Below, piece after piece: positions 49,294 through 58,650 of a stretch of DNA of 64,000 bases. Source of the stretch: Desulfobulbaceae bacterium. GTDB lineage: Bacteria > Desulfobacterota > Desulfobulbia > Desulfobulbales > Desulfobulbaceae. Below the pieces are notes generated by a model. The model did not search any database and was not told the DNA's origin. It saw nothing but the letters and a program-made list of their open reading frames with translations. A program made the position numbers and the translations under genes. The stretch lies in NCBI GenBank assembly GCA_015489765.1, contig WFZC01000198.1, forward strand, positions 21,076-85,075, in the 5' to 3' direction. The stretch's first letter is position 1. Every line of letters starts with the position of its first letter.

Positions 49294-50556
49294 ATGGCTG
49301 AGGACAGGGAAATGAAGGTGTGGCAACGGATCAGGACCGGTGCCGGACGATTGAACCGGATTCTTCCCGCTCTGCTGGCGTGTGCGTTGCCGTTATCCAC
49401 CTCGGCGGTCAGTGTGTTATCATTGTGTATTCTGCTACTCTGGGTGGTGGAGGGGAAATTTGGGCAGAAATGGCGGGTCATCACAGCCAATCCGGTGGTT
49501 GTTGCGCTCCTTGCCTATCTTGCTGTGCTGGCCATCGGTTTACTGTGGAGCCCTAATGTCAAGGCAGGATTGATTGTGCTGCAGGCAAGATGGAAAATCG
49601 CCCTGCTGCCCGTGTTTTTAACGGCAATTGACAGCAGGCGCCGGTCATTCTATGTCTGGGGCTTTCTGATCGGGCTTGTTGCGGCCATGCTCATGACCTA
49701 TCTTGCCTGGTTCGGCTTCCTTCATTACAGCGATATCTCCCAACACCACCTGACCCATAATACCTTTCATGTGGTGTATAACCCACTGCTCGCCTTTGGT
49801 ATTTACCTGGTAATGCATGAGGCTGTCTGGGCAAAGGCCGGAAAAGGTTTCCGCCTGGGCCTGGCGCTGTTGGCTGCCATCATGACCTTTAACATGTTCA
49901 TTACCGAGGGACGTGCCGGCCAGCTGGTTTTTTTTGTTCTGCTGGCCCTGTTTATCCTGCAGGTGCTGGCGAAAAACCGTATCAAGGCAGTTGCTGCTGT
50001 CTGTTTGCTGGTTCCGGTCATATTTTATGGCGGCTATCGTCTAAGCCCCGTCTTTCACCATCGGGTGGATGCGGCCCGGTATGAGATTGCCCGCTTCCAT
50101 ACCGATCCCAACACCTCGGTCGGCCAGCGGCTGCGGTTCTGGTGCAACTCATGGCAGATTATCCGGCAGCATCCGCTTCTCGGAGTGGGTACCGGTGGTT
50201 TTCAGGCGTCCTATGCCGATATCAATCACAAGCTCAGCCCAACCTGTGTGGCAACCGATAATCCCCATAATCAATATGTACTGGTGGCGGCAATGGTTGG
50301 TATTCCGGGTATCATTGCCCTGCTGATGATTTTTGCCGTCATGTTTCGACAGGCCTGGGTAAGCCATGACCACTGGCGCCGCGTCCGTTTTGCCTTTCCC
50401 CTGTTTTTTCTTACCATCATGTTGACGGAATCGTATCTGAGGGTATATGAAACCGGCTTTTTCTTTTCCCTTTTTGCCGCTGTTCTGTATGCCCTTCCGC
50501 AAGATAACAGGCAGTCGGCTGCCGTTCAATCCGATGCCGGGGAGCTGATGGCATGA
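49294..50556 (+). CDS. O-antigen ligase family (WaaL-like) protein
   Basis: Multi-TM, RWKIALLPVFLTAI, LRFWCNSWQIIRQHPLLGVGTGGFQASY, NPHNQYVLVAAMVGIPG. Confidence 0.88.
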   Translation: MAEDREMKVWQRIRTGAGRLNRILPALLACALPLSTSAVSVLSLCILLLWVVEGKFGQKWRVITANPVVVALLAYLAVLAIGLLWSPNVKAGLIVLQARWKIALLPVFLTAIDSRRRSFYVWGFLIGLVAAMLMTYLAWFGFLHYSDISQHHLTHNTFHVVYNPLLAFGIYLVMHEAVWAKAGKGFRLGLALLAAIMTFNMFITEGRAGQLVFFVLLALFILQVLAKNRIKAVAAVCLLVPVIFYGGYRLSPVFHHRVDAARYEIARFHTDPNTSVGQRLRFWCNSWQIIRQHPLLGVGTGGFQASYADINHKLSPTCVATDNPHNQYVLVAAMVGIPGIIALLMIFAVMFRQAWVSHDHWRRVRFAFPLFFLTIMLTESYLRVYETGFFFSLFAAVLYALPQDNRQSAAVQSDAGELMA

Positions 50557-51356
50557 GTTGTCCGGTCTGTGGTCATGATCGTGTTTTTGTCCGCTATACC
50601 ATTGGGGCGTACAATCTTAAATGCTGCCGTCGGTGCGGGCATGCGGTCACCGAACCCATGCCGGAGCCTGCAGAGTTGGCGGCCCTGTACGATCAAAGGT
50701 ATTTTGCGGCCCATTATGAGGATGTCGCGCCTGGTGATCCCGGATTTGGCAAACACATTTGCCGGGAGGATCACCGTATCAACTTTGTGAAAAAGTATAA
50801 AAAACGAGGGCAGCTGCTTGATGTGGGCTGCGGCAGGGGCTATTTCCTGTATGGTTGCCAAAAGCGTTTTGTCTCTGTCGGGTTTGATATCAGTCCGGCA
50901 AATAAAGATTTTATAACCCGAAAGCTTGGTCTGGAATTTGTTGATAATCCCGGGGAAATCAGGCAACGCCGTTTTGATGTCATTACCTTCTGGCACAGTT
51001 TTGAACATTTTCCAGAGCCAGAGAGACAGTTGGCCTTTTTTACCGAGTTACTGGCTGAGGATGGAATAATTATTGTTGACGTGCCGAACCATGATTCCAT
51101 TGATGCGTTCATGGAGGGAGAGGATTGGCCGGGCTGGGACCTGCCGTTTCACTGCCATCATTTCACGCCCAGGTCCCTTGCCCTGCTCATAAAACGGTAT
51201 GACCTTGAGATAATAGGACAAAAAACGTATCATTGCGGCTATATAAGAAAACGGCTTGCCAAAAATCCCATCACCCGTCCGTTTGCCAGGCCCATAGCCA
51301 AACTCTTTCCCGGCTCTTCTATCCTCTTTGCCTGCAGGAAAAAAGAACAGCGATGA
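50553..51356 (+). CDS. Class I SAM-dependent methyltransferase with N-terminal Cys motif
   Basis: CPVCGHDRVFVRY...CCRRCGHAVTEP then LLDVGCGRGYFLY, VITFWHSFEHFPEP. Confidence 0.85.
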   Translation: MSCPVCGHDRVFVRYTIGAYNLKCCRRCGHAVTEPMPEPAELAALYDQRYFAAHYEDVAPGDPGFGKHICREDHRINFVKKYKKRGQLLDVGCGRGYFLYGCQKRFVSVGFDISPANKDFITRKLGLEFVDNPGEIRQRRFDVITFWHSFEHFPEPERQLAFFTELLAEDGIIIVDVPNHDSIDAFMEGEDWPGWDLPFHCHHFTPRSLALLIKRYDLEIIGQKTYHCGYIRKRLAKNPITRPFARPIAKLFPGSSILFACRKKEQR

Positions 51357-52219
51357 CCCCGGATATCTGTATTGTCATCGTCAACTATAATACGGGAACA
51401 CTCCTGGCCCGCTGTCTTGATTCCATCAGAAAGGAGAAGGATGACAAATGCCGAATAATTGTGGTTGACAATGGTTCGGTCGATGGCAGTCCCGAGTTGT
51501 TGCAAACCGATTATCCGGAGATAGAACTCATTGCCAACACCGAAAACCTGGGTTTTGCGGCGGCCAATAATCAGGCAATTAAACGGTGCAGGGAGGAACT
51601 GCTTTTTTTCCTTAATCCTGATACGGAACTGCAAGCTGGCTGCCTGCGGGCAATCCGCAAATTTATGGAGTCACATCCCGAGGTCGGGCTGGCCGGGCCA
51701 GTGATTATCAATCCGGATGGAAGCCCGCATCCTGCCGTGGAATACAGCTACCCGGCAGGCCGTTACAGCGGCGGATGTTTTGATGATCTTCCAGGAAAAA
51801 TTGCCTGGATACTTGGCGCCGCCATGGTCGCGCGCAGCTCTGTCATTGCTGCTGTTGGCGGTTTTGACACCCGTTTTTTTTTGTACGCCGAAGACATAGA
51901 TCTTTGTCTTGCAGTGAGAAAGGAGGGGTGGCAGCTTGCTGAAATACCGGAGGCAAGGGTCATGCACCTTGAAGGACAGAGCGAAAAAGGAACGCCTCTT
52001 GCCGAGGTCATGGCGCGTAAGGTACGATCAGAACTCATCTTTTTAAAAAAACATTATGATGCCGCTACCGTGCGGAAGATACGGCGTGTCCGTCTGCTGG
52101 AGGCGTGGTGGCGGCTCTGTTGCCTGCGTTTTGCAAGGTTTTTCCTGGAGTTGCCGGCAGATAAAAAGGAGAAATTGATCAGGTATGAGGTCGTGGCCAG
52201 ACTGTACGGCGAGACTTGA
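51353..52219 (+). CDS. Glycosyltransferase family 2
   Basis: ICIVIVNYNTGTLLARCLDSI, VVDNGSVDGSPELL, LNPDTELQ; ATGA overlap with upstream stop. Confidence 0.92.
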   Translation: MTPDICIVIVNYNTGTLLARCLDSIRKEKDDKCRIIVVDNGSVDGSPELLQTDYPEIELIANTENLGFAAANNQAIKRCREELLFFLNPDTELQAGCLRAIRKFMESHPEVGLAGPVIINPDGSPHPAVEYSYPAGRYSGGCFDDLPGKIAWILGAAMVARSSVIAAVGGFDTRFFLYAEDIDLCLAVRKEGWQLAEIPEARVMHLEGQSEKGTPLAEVMARKVRSELIFLKKHYDAATVRKIRRVRLLEAWWRLCCLRFARFFLELPADKKEKLIRYEVVARLYGET

Positions 52220-52234
52220 GATCAGGGTATTACA

Positions 52235-53311
52235 GTGAAAATTGCCATTATTCATAACCAGCTGCGGTCCAGCGGGGGTATGGAGGCCTATATGCTGGCC
52301 TTGATCAACGGCTTTCTTGCCGCCGGTGATGAGGTGCATATTGTTACCTGTGAGGTGGACAAAAAACTTGCGGCCAAGCTCAACTGCAGCATCCACCGGG
52401 CACCCATCTTTCTTGTGCCGGGACGATGGAAAAAGTATTGTTTTCTTTCCTGGCTTAACAGAAAATTTGACAGGAATGATTATGATCTGTCCCTGGCGCT
52501 AACCAGAACCGGGGCCGCCCATGTGGCTGTGGTGGGCGGGGTCCACCCGGCTTTTGCGGCCATGCGGGATAAAACAGAGAGTCCGGTGCGCTGTTTCCAC
52601 GATCGGACGGAGAGCCGTTTTGAGCGTTATATGTTTGCTAATACTCCTGTAATCCTGGCCCATTCAAAATCCATTGCCGCAGAAATACAGAGATATTATC
52701 CGGAGGTGGATGCCGGTAAAATTGTGGTGCGGTATCCGCCAGTTGATACGGATTTTTTTGTTCCTGTCAGCGGGCCTGCTCTTAAGAAAATCAGAGTACA
52801 ATACCATATTGATCCCGAGCGGATGACCTTGCTCTTTCCCTCCAGGGGGCACGGGCGCAAGGGACTGAAAGAACTGCTGGCCGCCTTTGCCATGCTCGAT
52901 CAAAAGGAATATGAACTTCTGATTGTTGGTGAACGCGTACAGGGCGTTGGCGATATTCCGGCAAATGTCCGTTACCTCGGCTATATCGATAACCTCTCCG
53001 GCCTTTACAGCGCAGTCGATTACACTATTTTGCCATCTCACTATGAACCCTTTGGCCTGGTGGTGGTTGAGTCCCTGCATTGCAGGACCCCGGTTTTGGT
53101 TTCCAGGCAGGTCGGGGCTTCTGAAATTATCAGTCCTGCGGAAGGCGATATTCTTAAAAATATTACCGCCGGAGATATTGCGGAATCAATCAGAAATTTA
53201 AAGAAAAAAAACGTAGTTCCCGGTTTTGTTGACAGGCATGGATTAGGTATTCCCCGGCATATAGCGGATCTGAAAACACTGATCAGGGAGGAGGGGCAGA
53301 GCAGGAAATAA
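52235..53311 (+). CDS. Glycosyltransferase family 4
   Basis: SSGGMEAYMLALINGFLAAGDEVH, RYPPVDTDFF, ILPSHYEPFGLVVVESL. GTG start. Confidence 0.92.
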   Translation: MKIAIIHNQLRSSGGMEAYMLALINGFLAAGDEVHIVTCEVDKKLAAKLNCSIHRAPIFLVPGRWKKYCFLSWLNRKFDRNDYDLSLALTRTGAAHVAVVGGVHPAFAAMRDKTESPVRCFHDRTESRFERYMFANTPVILAHSKSIAAEIQRYYPEVDAGKIVVRYPPVDTDFFVPVSGPALKKIRVQYHIDPERMTLLFPSRGHGRKGLKELLAAFAMLDQKEYELLIVGERVQGVGDIPANVRYLGYIDNLSGLYSAVDYTILPSHYEPFGLVVVESLHCRTPVLVSRQVGASEIISPAEGDILKNITAGDIAESIRNLKKKNVVPGFVDRHGLGIPRHIADLKTLIREEGQSRK

Positions 53312-54339
53312 TGAGCAGCAACTACAGAAAAATACTCATTATCAAACCCAGCGCCCTGGGTGATATTGTCCATACCTTGCCCTTTCTGGCCGCTGTCCAC
53401 AACAGGTTCCCGCAAGCGGAAATTCACTGGGTTGTGGCCCGGGGCCTGCATCGTTTTCTTGAAGGCCATCCCATGATTACAAAACTCTGGATCATGGATA
53501 AGGATAAGTGGAAAAAGATGGGCCGTCTGCACAGATCAATTCCGGAAATCATTCGTTTTGGCCGTGCCCTTGCCGCTGAACAGTTTGATATTTCTGTGGA
53601 TCTTTCCGGGCTGTTGCGCAGCGGCCTGATCACCTGGGCGACGGGAGCCCGGGAAAGACTGGGTTTTTCCGATTCGGACGAGGGCAGCCCGTTGTTTTAC
53701 ACCCATAAAATCAGGGGTGGCGAAAATATCCATGCCATTGACAGGTATCTGAAACTGGCCCGGTTGATGGGCTGTGATGTATCAAAGGTGGAGCATCCCA
53801 TGCCGCCCATTGAGGGAGAAATCCCTGAAATTTCCTTTTTTCCCGAGCGGTTTTGCGTCATTGCCCCATCTGCCGGTAAGGATGCCAACAAATGGCCGGC
53901 GGAGCGCTTTGGCAGGCTGGCAGCCGGACTTCCTCTTTGTTCGGTTGTGATAAGTAATAGGGCTGACGCGCCGGTGGTCGATGAAGTGGTAGCCGCCAGT
54001 GGAGGTAGGGCAATTTCCATGGCCGGAAAAACGGGCTTGAAAGAACTGGTGGCCCTGATCTCCAGGGCCGAGTTTTTCATATCCAATGATACCGGACCAA
54101 TGCATATCGCCGCTGCTCTCGGCATACCCGTATTTGCCATTTTTGGCCCGGCAAATCCTGTGCGGACCGGACCCTATGGCCCGGGACACACAATTATCAG
54201 AAAAGATATGTCGTGTTCCCCCTGTTACCGGCAAAAGCCCTGCAGCCATTGGCGTTGTATGCAAGATTTGTCTGTTACCGAAGTACGGGATACCATCCTG
54301 TCAAATATTGATATCGCCGTTGCCAGTCAACGGCGCTAG
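53311..54339 (+). CDS. Glycosyltransferase family 9 (heptosyltransferase-like)
   Basis: ILIIKPSALGDIVHTLPFLAAV, FFISNDTGPMHIAAALGIPVFAIFGPANPVRTGPYG. Confidence 0.92.
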   Translation: MSSNYRKILIIKPSALGDIVHTLPFLAAVHNRFPQAEIHWVVARGLHRFLEGHPMITKLWIMDKDKWKKMGRLHRSIPEIIRFGRALAAEQFDISVDLSGLLRSGLITWATGARERLGFSDSDEGSPLFYTHKIRGGENIHAIDRYLKLARLMGCDVSKVEHPMPPIEGEIPEISFFPERFCVIAPSAGKDANKWPAERFGRLAAGLPLCSVVISNRADAPVVDEVVAASGGRAISMAGKTGLKELVALISRAEFFISNDTGPMHIAAALGIPVFAIFGPANPVRTGPYGPGHTIIRKDMSCSPCYRQKPCSHWRCMQDLSVTEVRDTILSNIDIAVASQRR

Positions 54340-54350
54340 AGGATACTGGT

Positions 54351-55196
54351 GTGGATATCAGCGTAATAATCACAACCTACAACTGGCCCGAGGCGCTTGC
54401 CCTATCTCTTAAAAGTGTTCTTGCCCAGAAACAACTGCCTCTGGAGGTGATTGTGGCTGACGATGGTTCTACCTCGGAAACCGCGGAAATGATCAGGAGT
54501 ATAGCCGCCAATGCTCCCATTCCGGTTATTCACTCCTGGCAGGAGGACAAGGGCTTCCGTCTCGCCCGTAGTAGAAATCGTGCCATTGCCAGGGCACGGG
54601 GAGAATACGTCATCCTTATTGATGGTGATATCATTGCCGAACGTCATTTTGTCCATGACCATCACAGGTTTGCCCGCAAAGGTTTTTTTGTTCAGGGAAC
54701 CCGGGTCTTGCTGACAAAGCGGCTGTCGCAACAGATTCTCCGCACCGGCGAGTTGTCCGCCAACTGTTGTAGCGCCGGAGTCGGCAATAGAAAAAACTGC
54801 CTGCGTTCTGATCTTCTGGCAAATATTTTTTCTTTTAAAAGTAGAAGGTTACCGGGAATTAAGACCTGTAATTTCGCTTTCTGGCGGCAAGATGCTATTC
54901 GGGTGAACGGTTTCAACGAGGACTTTGTGGGCTGGGGCCGGGAGGATTCGGAGTTCACTGTCCGCTTGATGAATATCGGTCTGCGGCGTCAGAATGTCAA
55001 GTTCAATGCTCTTGCCTATCATCTCTACCATTCCAAGAGTGATCGTCGCCATCTTTCGGCCAACGATAAGATATTAAAGCACAGCATCCAAAAAAAACTA
55101 TCATGGTGTGAAAATGGACTAGAGCAACATTTATTGTCCACCCAGCGCAAGGTGCATAATTGTGGGGTTAACAGGACAGGGGAACCTGGCCGGTGA
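54351..55196 (+). CDS. Glycosyltransferase family 2
   Basis: ISVIITTYNWPEALALSLKSVL, VADDGSTSET, KTCNFAFWRQDAIRVNGFNEDFVGWGREDSEF. Confidence 0.92.
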   Translation: MDISVIITTYNWPEALALSLKSVLAQKQLPLEVIVADDGSTSETAEMIRSIAANAPIPVIHSWQEDKGFRLARSRNRAIARARGEYVILIDGDIIAERHFVHDHHRFARKGFFVQGTRVLLTKRLSQQILRTGELSANCCSAGVGNRKNCLRSDLLANIFSFKSRRLPGIKTCNFAFWRQDAIRVNGFNEDFVGWGREDSEFTVRLMNIGLRRQNVKFNALAYHLYHSKSDRRHLSANDKILKHSIQKKLSWCENGLEQHLLSTQRKVHNCGVNRTGEPGR

Positions 55197-55409
55197 GCAG
55201 ATATACGTATTGTGAGAGGTTACAGACTACAGAGATGTCTGCTCATAAATAAATCTGCATGTGCAGATCAGCGCCACTTCTGCCCAATTGTCAGAATTCA
55301 TCCACGCGCAAATCGACAGGATATTGGGTATGAAGCCAAGATTCAGAGTTTGTACCGGCCCATGGAGCAAATTGTGTCCAAGTCGGTACACATTTACACA
55401 GAGCTGTGA

Positions 55410-56207
55410 TTATTTTTTAATGGGCGGCGATTCGGGAGGCTGCCAGTTGGCCTGTAACTCCACTAACTTGGCGTATTTGTAAAATGTTCCCTGAAAGTTG
55501 CCAAGGGCAATGACCATTCCCGGCCAACCGTCAAGGATTCCTCTTTTGATAATATACATGTGGAAAAAGGACCAGCAGCCCCGGGCCAGGGCTGTAACCA
55601 TGGTGGCCTTGCGGCCGTTTGCCTGCAGTTTTTTGGCACCAAGGGTTGAATATTTATTGGCCTTGTGTGCGACTTCTTCCAGATTCTTAAAGGGAACCTG
55701 CCAGATGGCCTGTTTCAGGTAGCCGGGCGGTTTTGCCGAGACGATTCGGTATCCCTCATGGACCTGGTCCTGGTTGTTGAATACGAGCGCTCCCTTTTTA
55801 AAGAGTTGCGGTTGGCGATAATCTGGATAAAAACCGGAATATTTCATCCAGCGGCCCATGAAGAAATTTCGGCGGGGAATATAGTAGGCGTCGGCCGGCT
55901 CGGGAAGGGCAATGGTCTGCAGGATTTCGTCACGGGCCTCGGGCGTACAGCGTTCATCGGCATCCAGAGAAAAAATCCAGCCATGGCTGCAGGCGGCCAT
56001 GGCCCGATTACGGAGATCGCCAAATCCGTTAAACTCTATCTGCACAACCCTGGCCCCCATTTCCTCGGCAATGGCAGCGGTGTCATCGTCACTGAAAGAA
56101 TCGGCAACAACGATTTCATCGGCCCATAGTACGGAGTTAATGGCCGAACGGATCTTATCCGCCTCGTTATAGGCGATAATATAAACGGAAAGCAGGTGGG
56201 AATTCAT
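55410..56207 (-). CDS. Glycosyltransferase family 2, WaaE/KdtX-like
   Basis: LSVYIIAYNEADKIRSAINSVLWADEIVVADSFSDDDTAAIAEEMGARV, FSLDADERCTPEARDEI. Confidence 0.9.
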   Translation of the reverse strand: MNSHLLSVYIIAYNEADKIRSAINSVLWADEIVVADSFSDDDTAAIAEEMGARVVQIEFNGFGDLRNRAMAACSHGWIFSLDADERCTPEARDEILQTIALPEPADAYYIPRRNFFMGRWMKYSGFYPDYRQPQLFKKGALVFNNQDQVHEGYRIVSAKPPGYLKQAIWQVPFKNLEEVAHKANKYSTLGAKKLQANGRKATMVTALARGCWSFFHMYIIKRGILDGWPGMVIALGNFQGTFYKYAKLVELQANWQPPESPPIKK

Positions 56208-58453
56208 GCCCGACGAACGGCCTGGGGTCTGGGTCTGCCGCCGCCTGCCAACTGGACCACGATGCGGTCGGTTTTTTGCAGTCGGCCAACCAGGGTTTTG
56301 AACAGATGTTTGGACACGTCAGGATATTTTTCTATCAGTTCTTCCAGCTTATCACCGGGATAACGCTTGACAGTGCATCGGCCTGCCGAAACAATGGAGG
56401 CACTGCGGACTTCATTTAAGATCGAGGCCATTTCACCGAAATATTCTCCCGGTTCGGTAATCTCGGCAATTTTTTTCCCTCCCCGCAGGACCGCTACCTT
56501 GCCCCGAACCAGCTTGAAAAAATCCTTGTCCTTGTTTCCCTCCTGGATGATGGTATCGCCTTCCTGGTATTCTTCCACATCAGGGTTGACCAGATAGGCG
56601 GGCAGGCTGTCTTCATGGACTACTGTACGTCGCAGGACCTCTTCCAGGCTGGTTATACCTTCCCTGGCCTTTTGCAGGGCTGCCTGGCGCAGGGTATACA
56701 TCCCCTCTTGAACCGCTACCTTGCGCAGCTGTTCCTCGGAAACCTCGGCCTGGATGGCTTTGGCCACCTCATCGGTTACCTCCATCAGTTCAAAAAAACC
56801 GACCCGGCCCTTGTATCCCAGGCCATTGCATTCCGAACATCCCTTGGCCTTGAACAGCTGCAGGTCGTCAATCTCTTCCTCTTTAAAGCCGGCCGCAATC
56901 AGTTCCTTTTTGCTATAGGTGGCCGGTTCCCGGCATTTGAGGCAGAGGCGCCGTCCCAGCCTCTGGGAAAGGACCATGGTCAGAGAAGAAGCCAGCAGGT
57001 AGGGTGGAATACCTATATCGACCATACGGCCGACCGTGGCCGGAGAGTCATTGGTATGGAGGGTTGAGAAGACAAGATGGCCGGTCATTGCCGCTTTCAT
57101 GGCGATTTCCGCAGTATCGATATCACGAATCTCACCAACCATGATGATGTCCGGATCCTGACGAAGAAAGGCCTTGAGGGCGGCGGCAAAGGTCATCCCG
57201 ACCTCGGTGTTGACGTTGACCTGGTTGATACCCTTGAAGTTGAACTCCACCGGATCTTCTGCCGTCAGGATTTTAATGTCCTCGCTGTTGAGTGAATTAA
57301 GCGCTGAATACAGGGTTACGGTTTTACCGGAACCGGTTGGGCCGGTAACAAGAAGCAACCCCTGGGGCCGATTGAGACACCGTTTGAGGGCATCAAAGGT
57401 CTTTTGTTCAAAGCCCAGCTTGGTCAAGTCGACGTTGAGTGAACTTTTATCCAGGATACGAAGGACAATACCTTCACCATGGAGCAGAGGCAGGGTTGAC
57501 ACACGAAAATCCACCGCCCTGTTGCGGCCCATCCGCATTTTGATACGTCCATCCTGGGGAACACGCCGTTCAGTGATGTTGAGATCGGCCAGGATCTTGA
57601 CCCGGGCAATGAGGGCGTTTTTAATGGTCAGCGGCAGGTTCATGGACTTAAAAAGCGCCCCGTCTTTCCGGTAACGGACCTGCATGGTTTTTTCAAAAGG
57701 TTCAATATGAATATCACTGACCCCTTCCTGGACCGCCTTGACCAAAATACCATTCACCAGCTTGATAATCGGGGCATCGGAGGCGGAAAACTGATCAAAA
57801 CTGCTCTCGTCCTCCTCACCGGTCTCGATTTCAAAATCTTCAGCAGCATCGGACACCAGGGCGCCAAAATCCTCGATCTGGGTGATCTCTTCCGTCCCCA
57901 GGTCGTCTTCCGGCTGGGAGGCAAAAAATGATTGATACTCCTCCTCGTCAATCTTGTAGTATTTCTTGTAGGCATCAATGATGTCCTTTGCCGTGGAGAC
58001 ACAGACATCAAGATCCATGTTGACCAAGTCCTGAAGCTCCTCCACCTCGATATGGTCGGTGGGCTCGGCCATGGTGACCTGGAGGGTGTTGCCGGCCCGG
58101 CGCAGGGGGAAAGCGAGGAATTGTTTTGCCTTTTCATAGGGGAGCAGTTCCAGCACGTCCGGACTGGGCACCTCGTCCTCGAGCGAGACCAGGGTATAGT
58201 TATGCATGCGGCTGAGAAACTTGGCAATGGTATCCCGCTCCAATGTACCGTTTTCAAGCAGGATACGCCCCAAGCGCTCACCGGTCTTTCGATGGATCTT
58301 TTTTGCCTGTTCAAACTGGTTGGCGGTGATGTAGCCAGCTTTCTGCAGGAGTTCACCGATCTTGAACTTACCGGCCCCGGACTGGTCCTTGACCGTCCGC
58401 TTCCGGGAGGTTTTCCGGTGAATATTTTTTTTGGTGGCAGTTGTCTTGACCAT
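56204..58453 (-). CDS. GspE/PilB-type ATPase with C-terminal cyclic-nucleotide-binding-like domain
   Basis: T2SSE N-domain, ASDAPIIKLVNGILVKAVQEGVSDIHIEP, LVTGPTGSGKTVTLYSAL, IMVGEIRDIDTAEIAMKAAMTGHLVFSTLHTNDS, LCLKCREP...CSECNGLGYKGR; C-terminus YQEGDTIIQEGNKDKDFFKLVRGKVAVLRGGKKIAEITEPGEYFGEMASILNEVRSASI. Confidence 0.93.
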   Translation of the reverse strand: MVKTTATKKNIHRKTSRKRTVKDQSGAGKFKIGELLQKAGYITANQFEQAKKIHRKTGERLGRILLENGTLERDTIAKFLSRMHNYTLVSLEDEVPSPDVLELLPYEKAKQFLAFPLRRAGNTLQVTMAEPTDHIEVEELQDLVNMDLDVCVSTAKDIIDAYKKYYKIDEEEYQSFFASQPEDDLGTEEITQIEDFGALVSDAAEDFEIETGEEDESSFDQFSASDAPIIKLVNGILVKAVQEGVSDIHIEPFEKTMQVRYRKDGALFKSMNLPLTIKNALIARVKILADLNITERRVPQDGRIKMRMGRNRAVDFRVSTLPLLHGEGIVLRILDKSSLNVDLTKLGFEQKTFDALKRCLNRPQGLLLVTGPTGSGKTVTLYSALNSLNSEDIKILTAEDPVEFNFKGINQVNVNTEVGMTFAAALKAFLRQDPDIIMVGEIRDIDTAEIAMKAAMTGHLVFSTLHTNDSPATVGRMVDIGIPPYLLASSLTMVLSQRLGRRLCLKCREPATYSKKELIAAGFKEEEIDDLQLFKAKGCSECNGLGYKGRVGFFELMEVTDEVAKAIQAEVSEEQLRKVAVQEGMYTLRQAALQKAREGITSLEEVLRRTVVHEDSLPAYLVNPDVEEYQEGDTIIQEGNKDKDFFKLVRGKVAVLRGGKKIAEITEPGEYFGEMASILNEVRSASIVSAGRCTVKRYPGDKLEELIEKYPDVSKHLFKTLVGRLQKTDRIVVQLAGGGRPRPQAVRRA

Positions 58454-58514
58454 GAAAGATGTAAGTTTTTTTCTGTTTTAAATTCTCTAATGAGAGACTG
58501 ATTTACATTATGAT

Positions 58515-58566
58515 ACTATAAAAAAGAAACCGGGTCAAAAGCACTCTCCACTTTTGACCCGGTTTT
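58515..58566 (-). terminator. Intrinsic terminator downstream of fhs
   Basis: Perfect 14-bp stem aaccgggtcaaaag/cttttgacccggtt (58528-58541/58551-58564) followed on the minus strand by TTCTTTTTTAT. Confidence 0.85.
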
Positions 58567-58650
58567 CTAAAAAAGGGATTTTTAATGAATTATCCCCTCG
58601 CCGGCGGATGGAACTGCACCCCAAAGGGCCACGCTACAAAATGCATGGAA

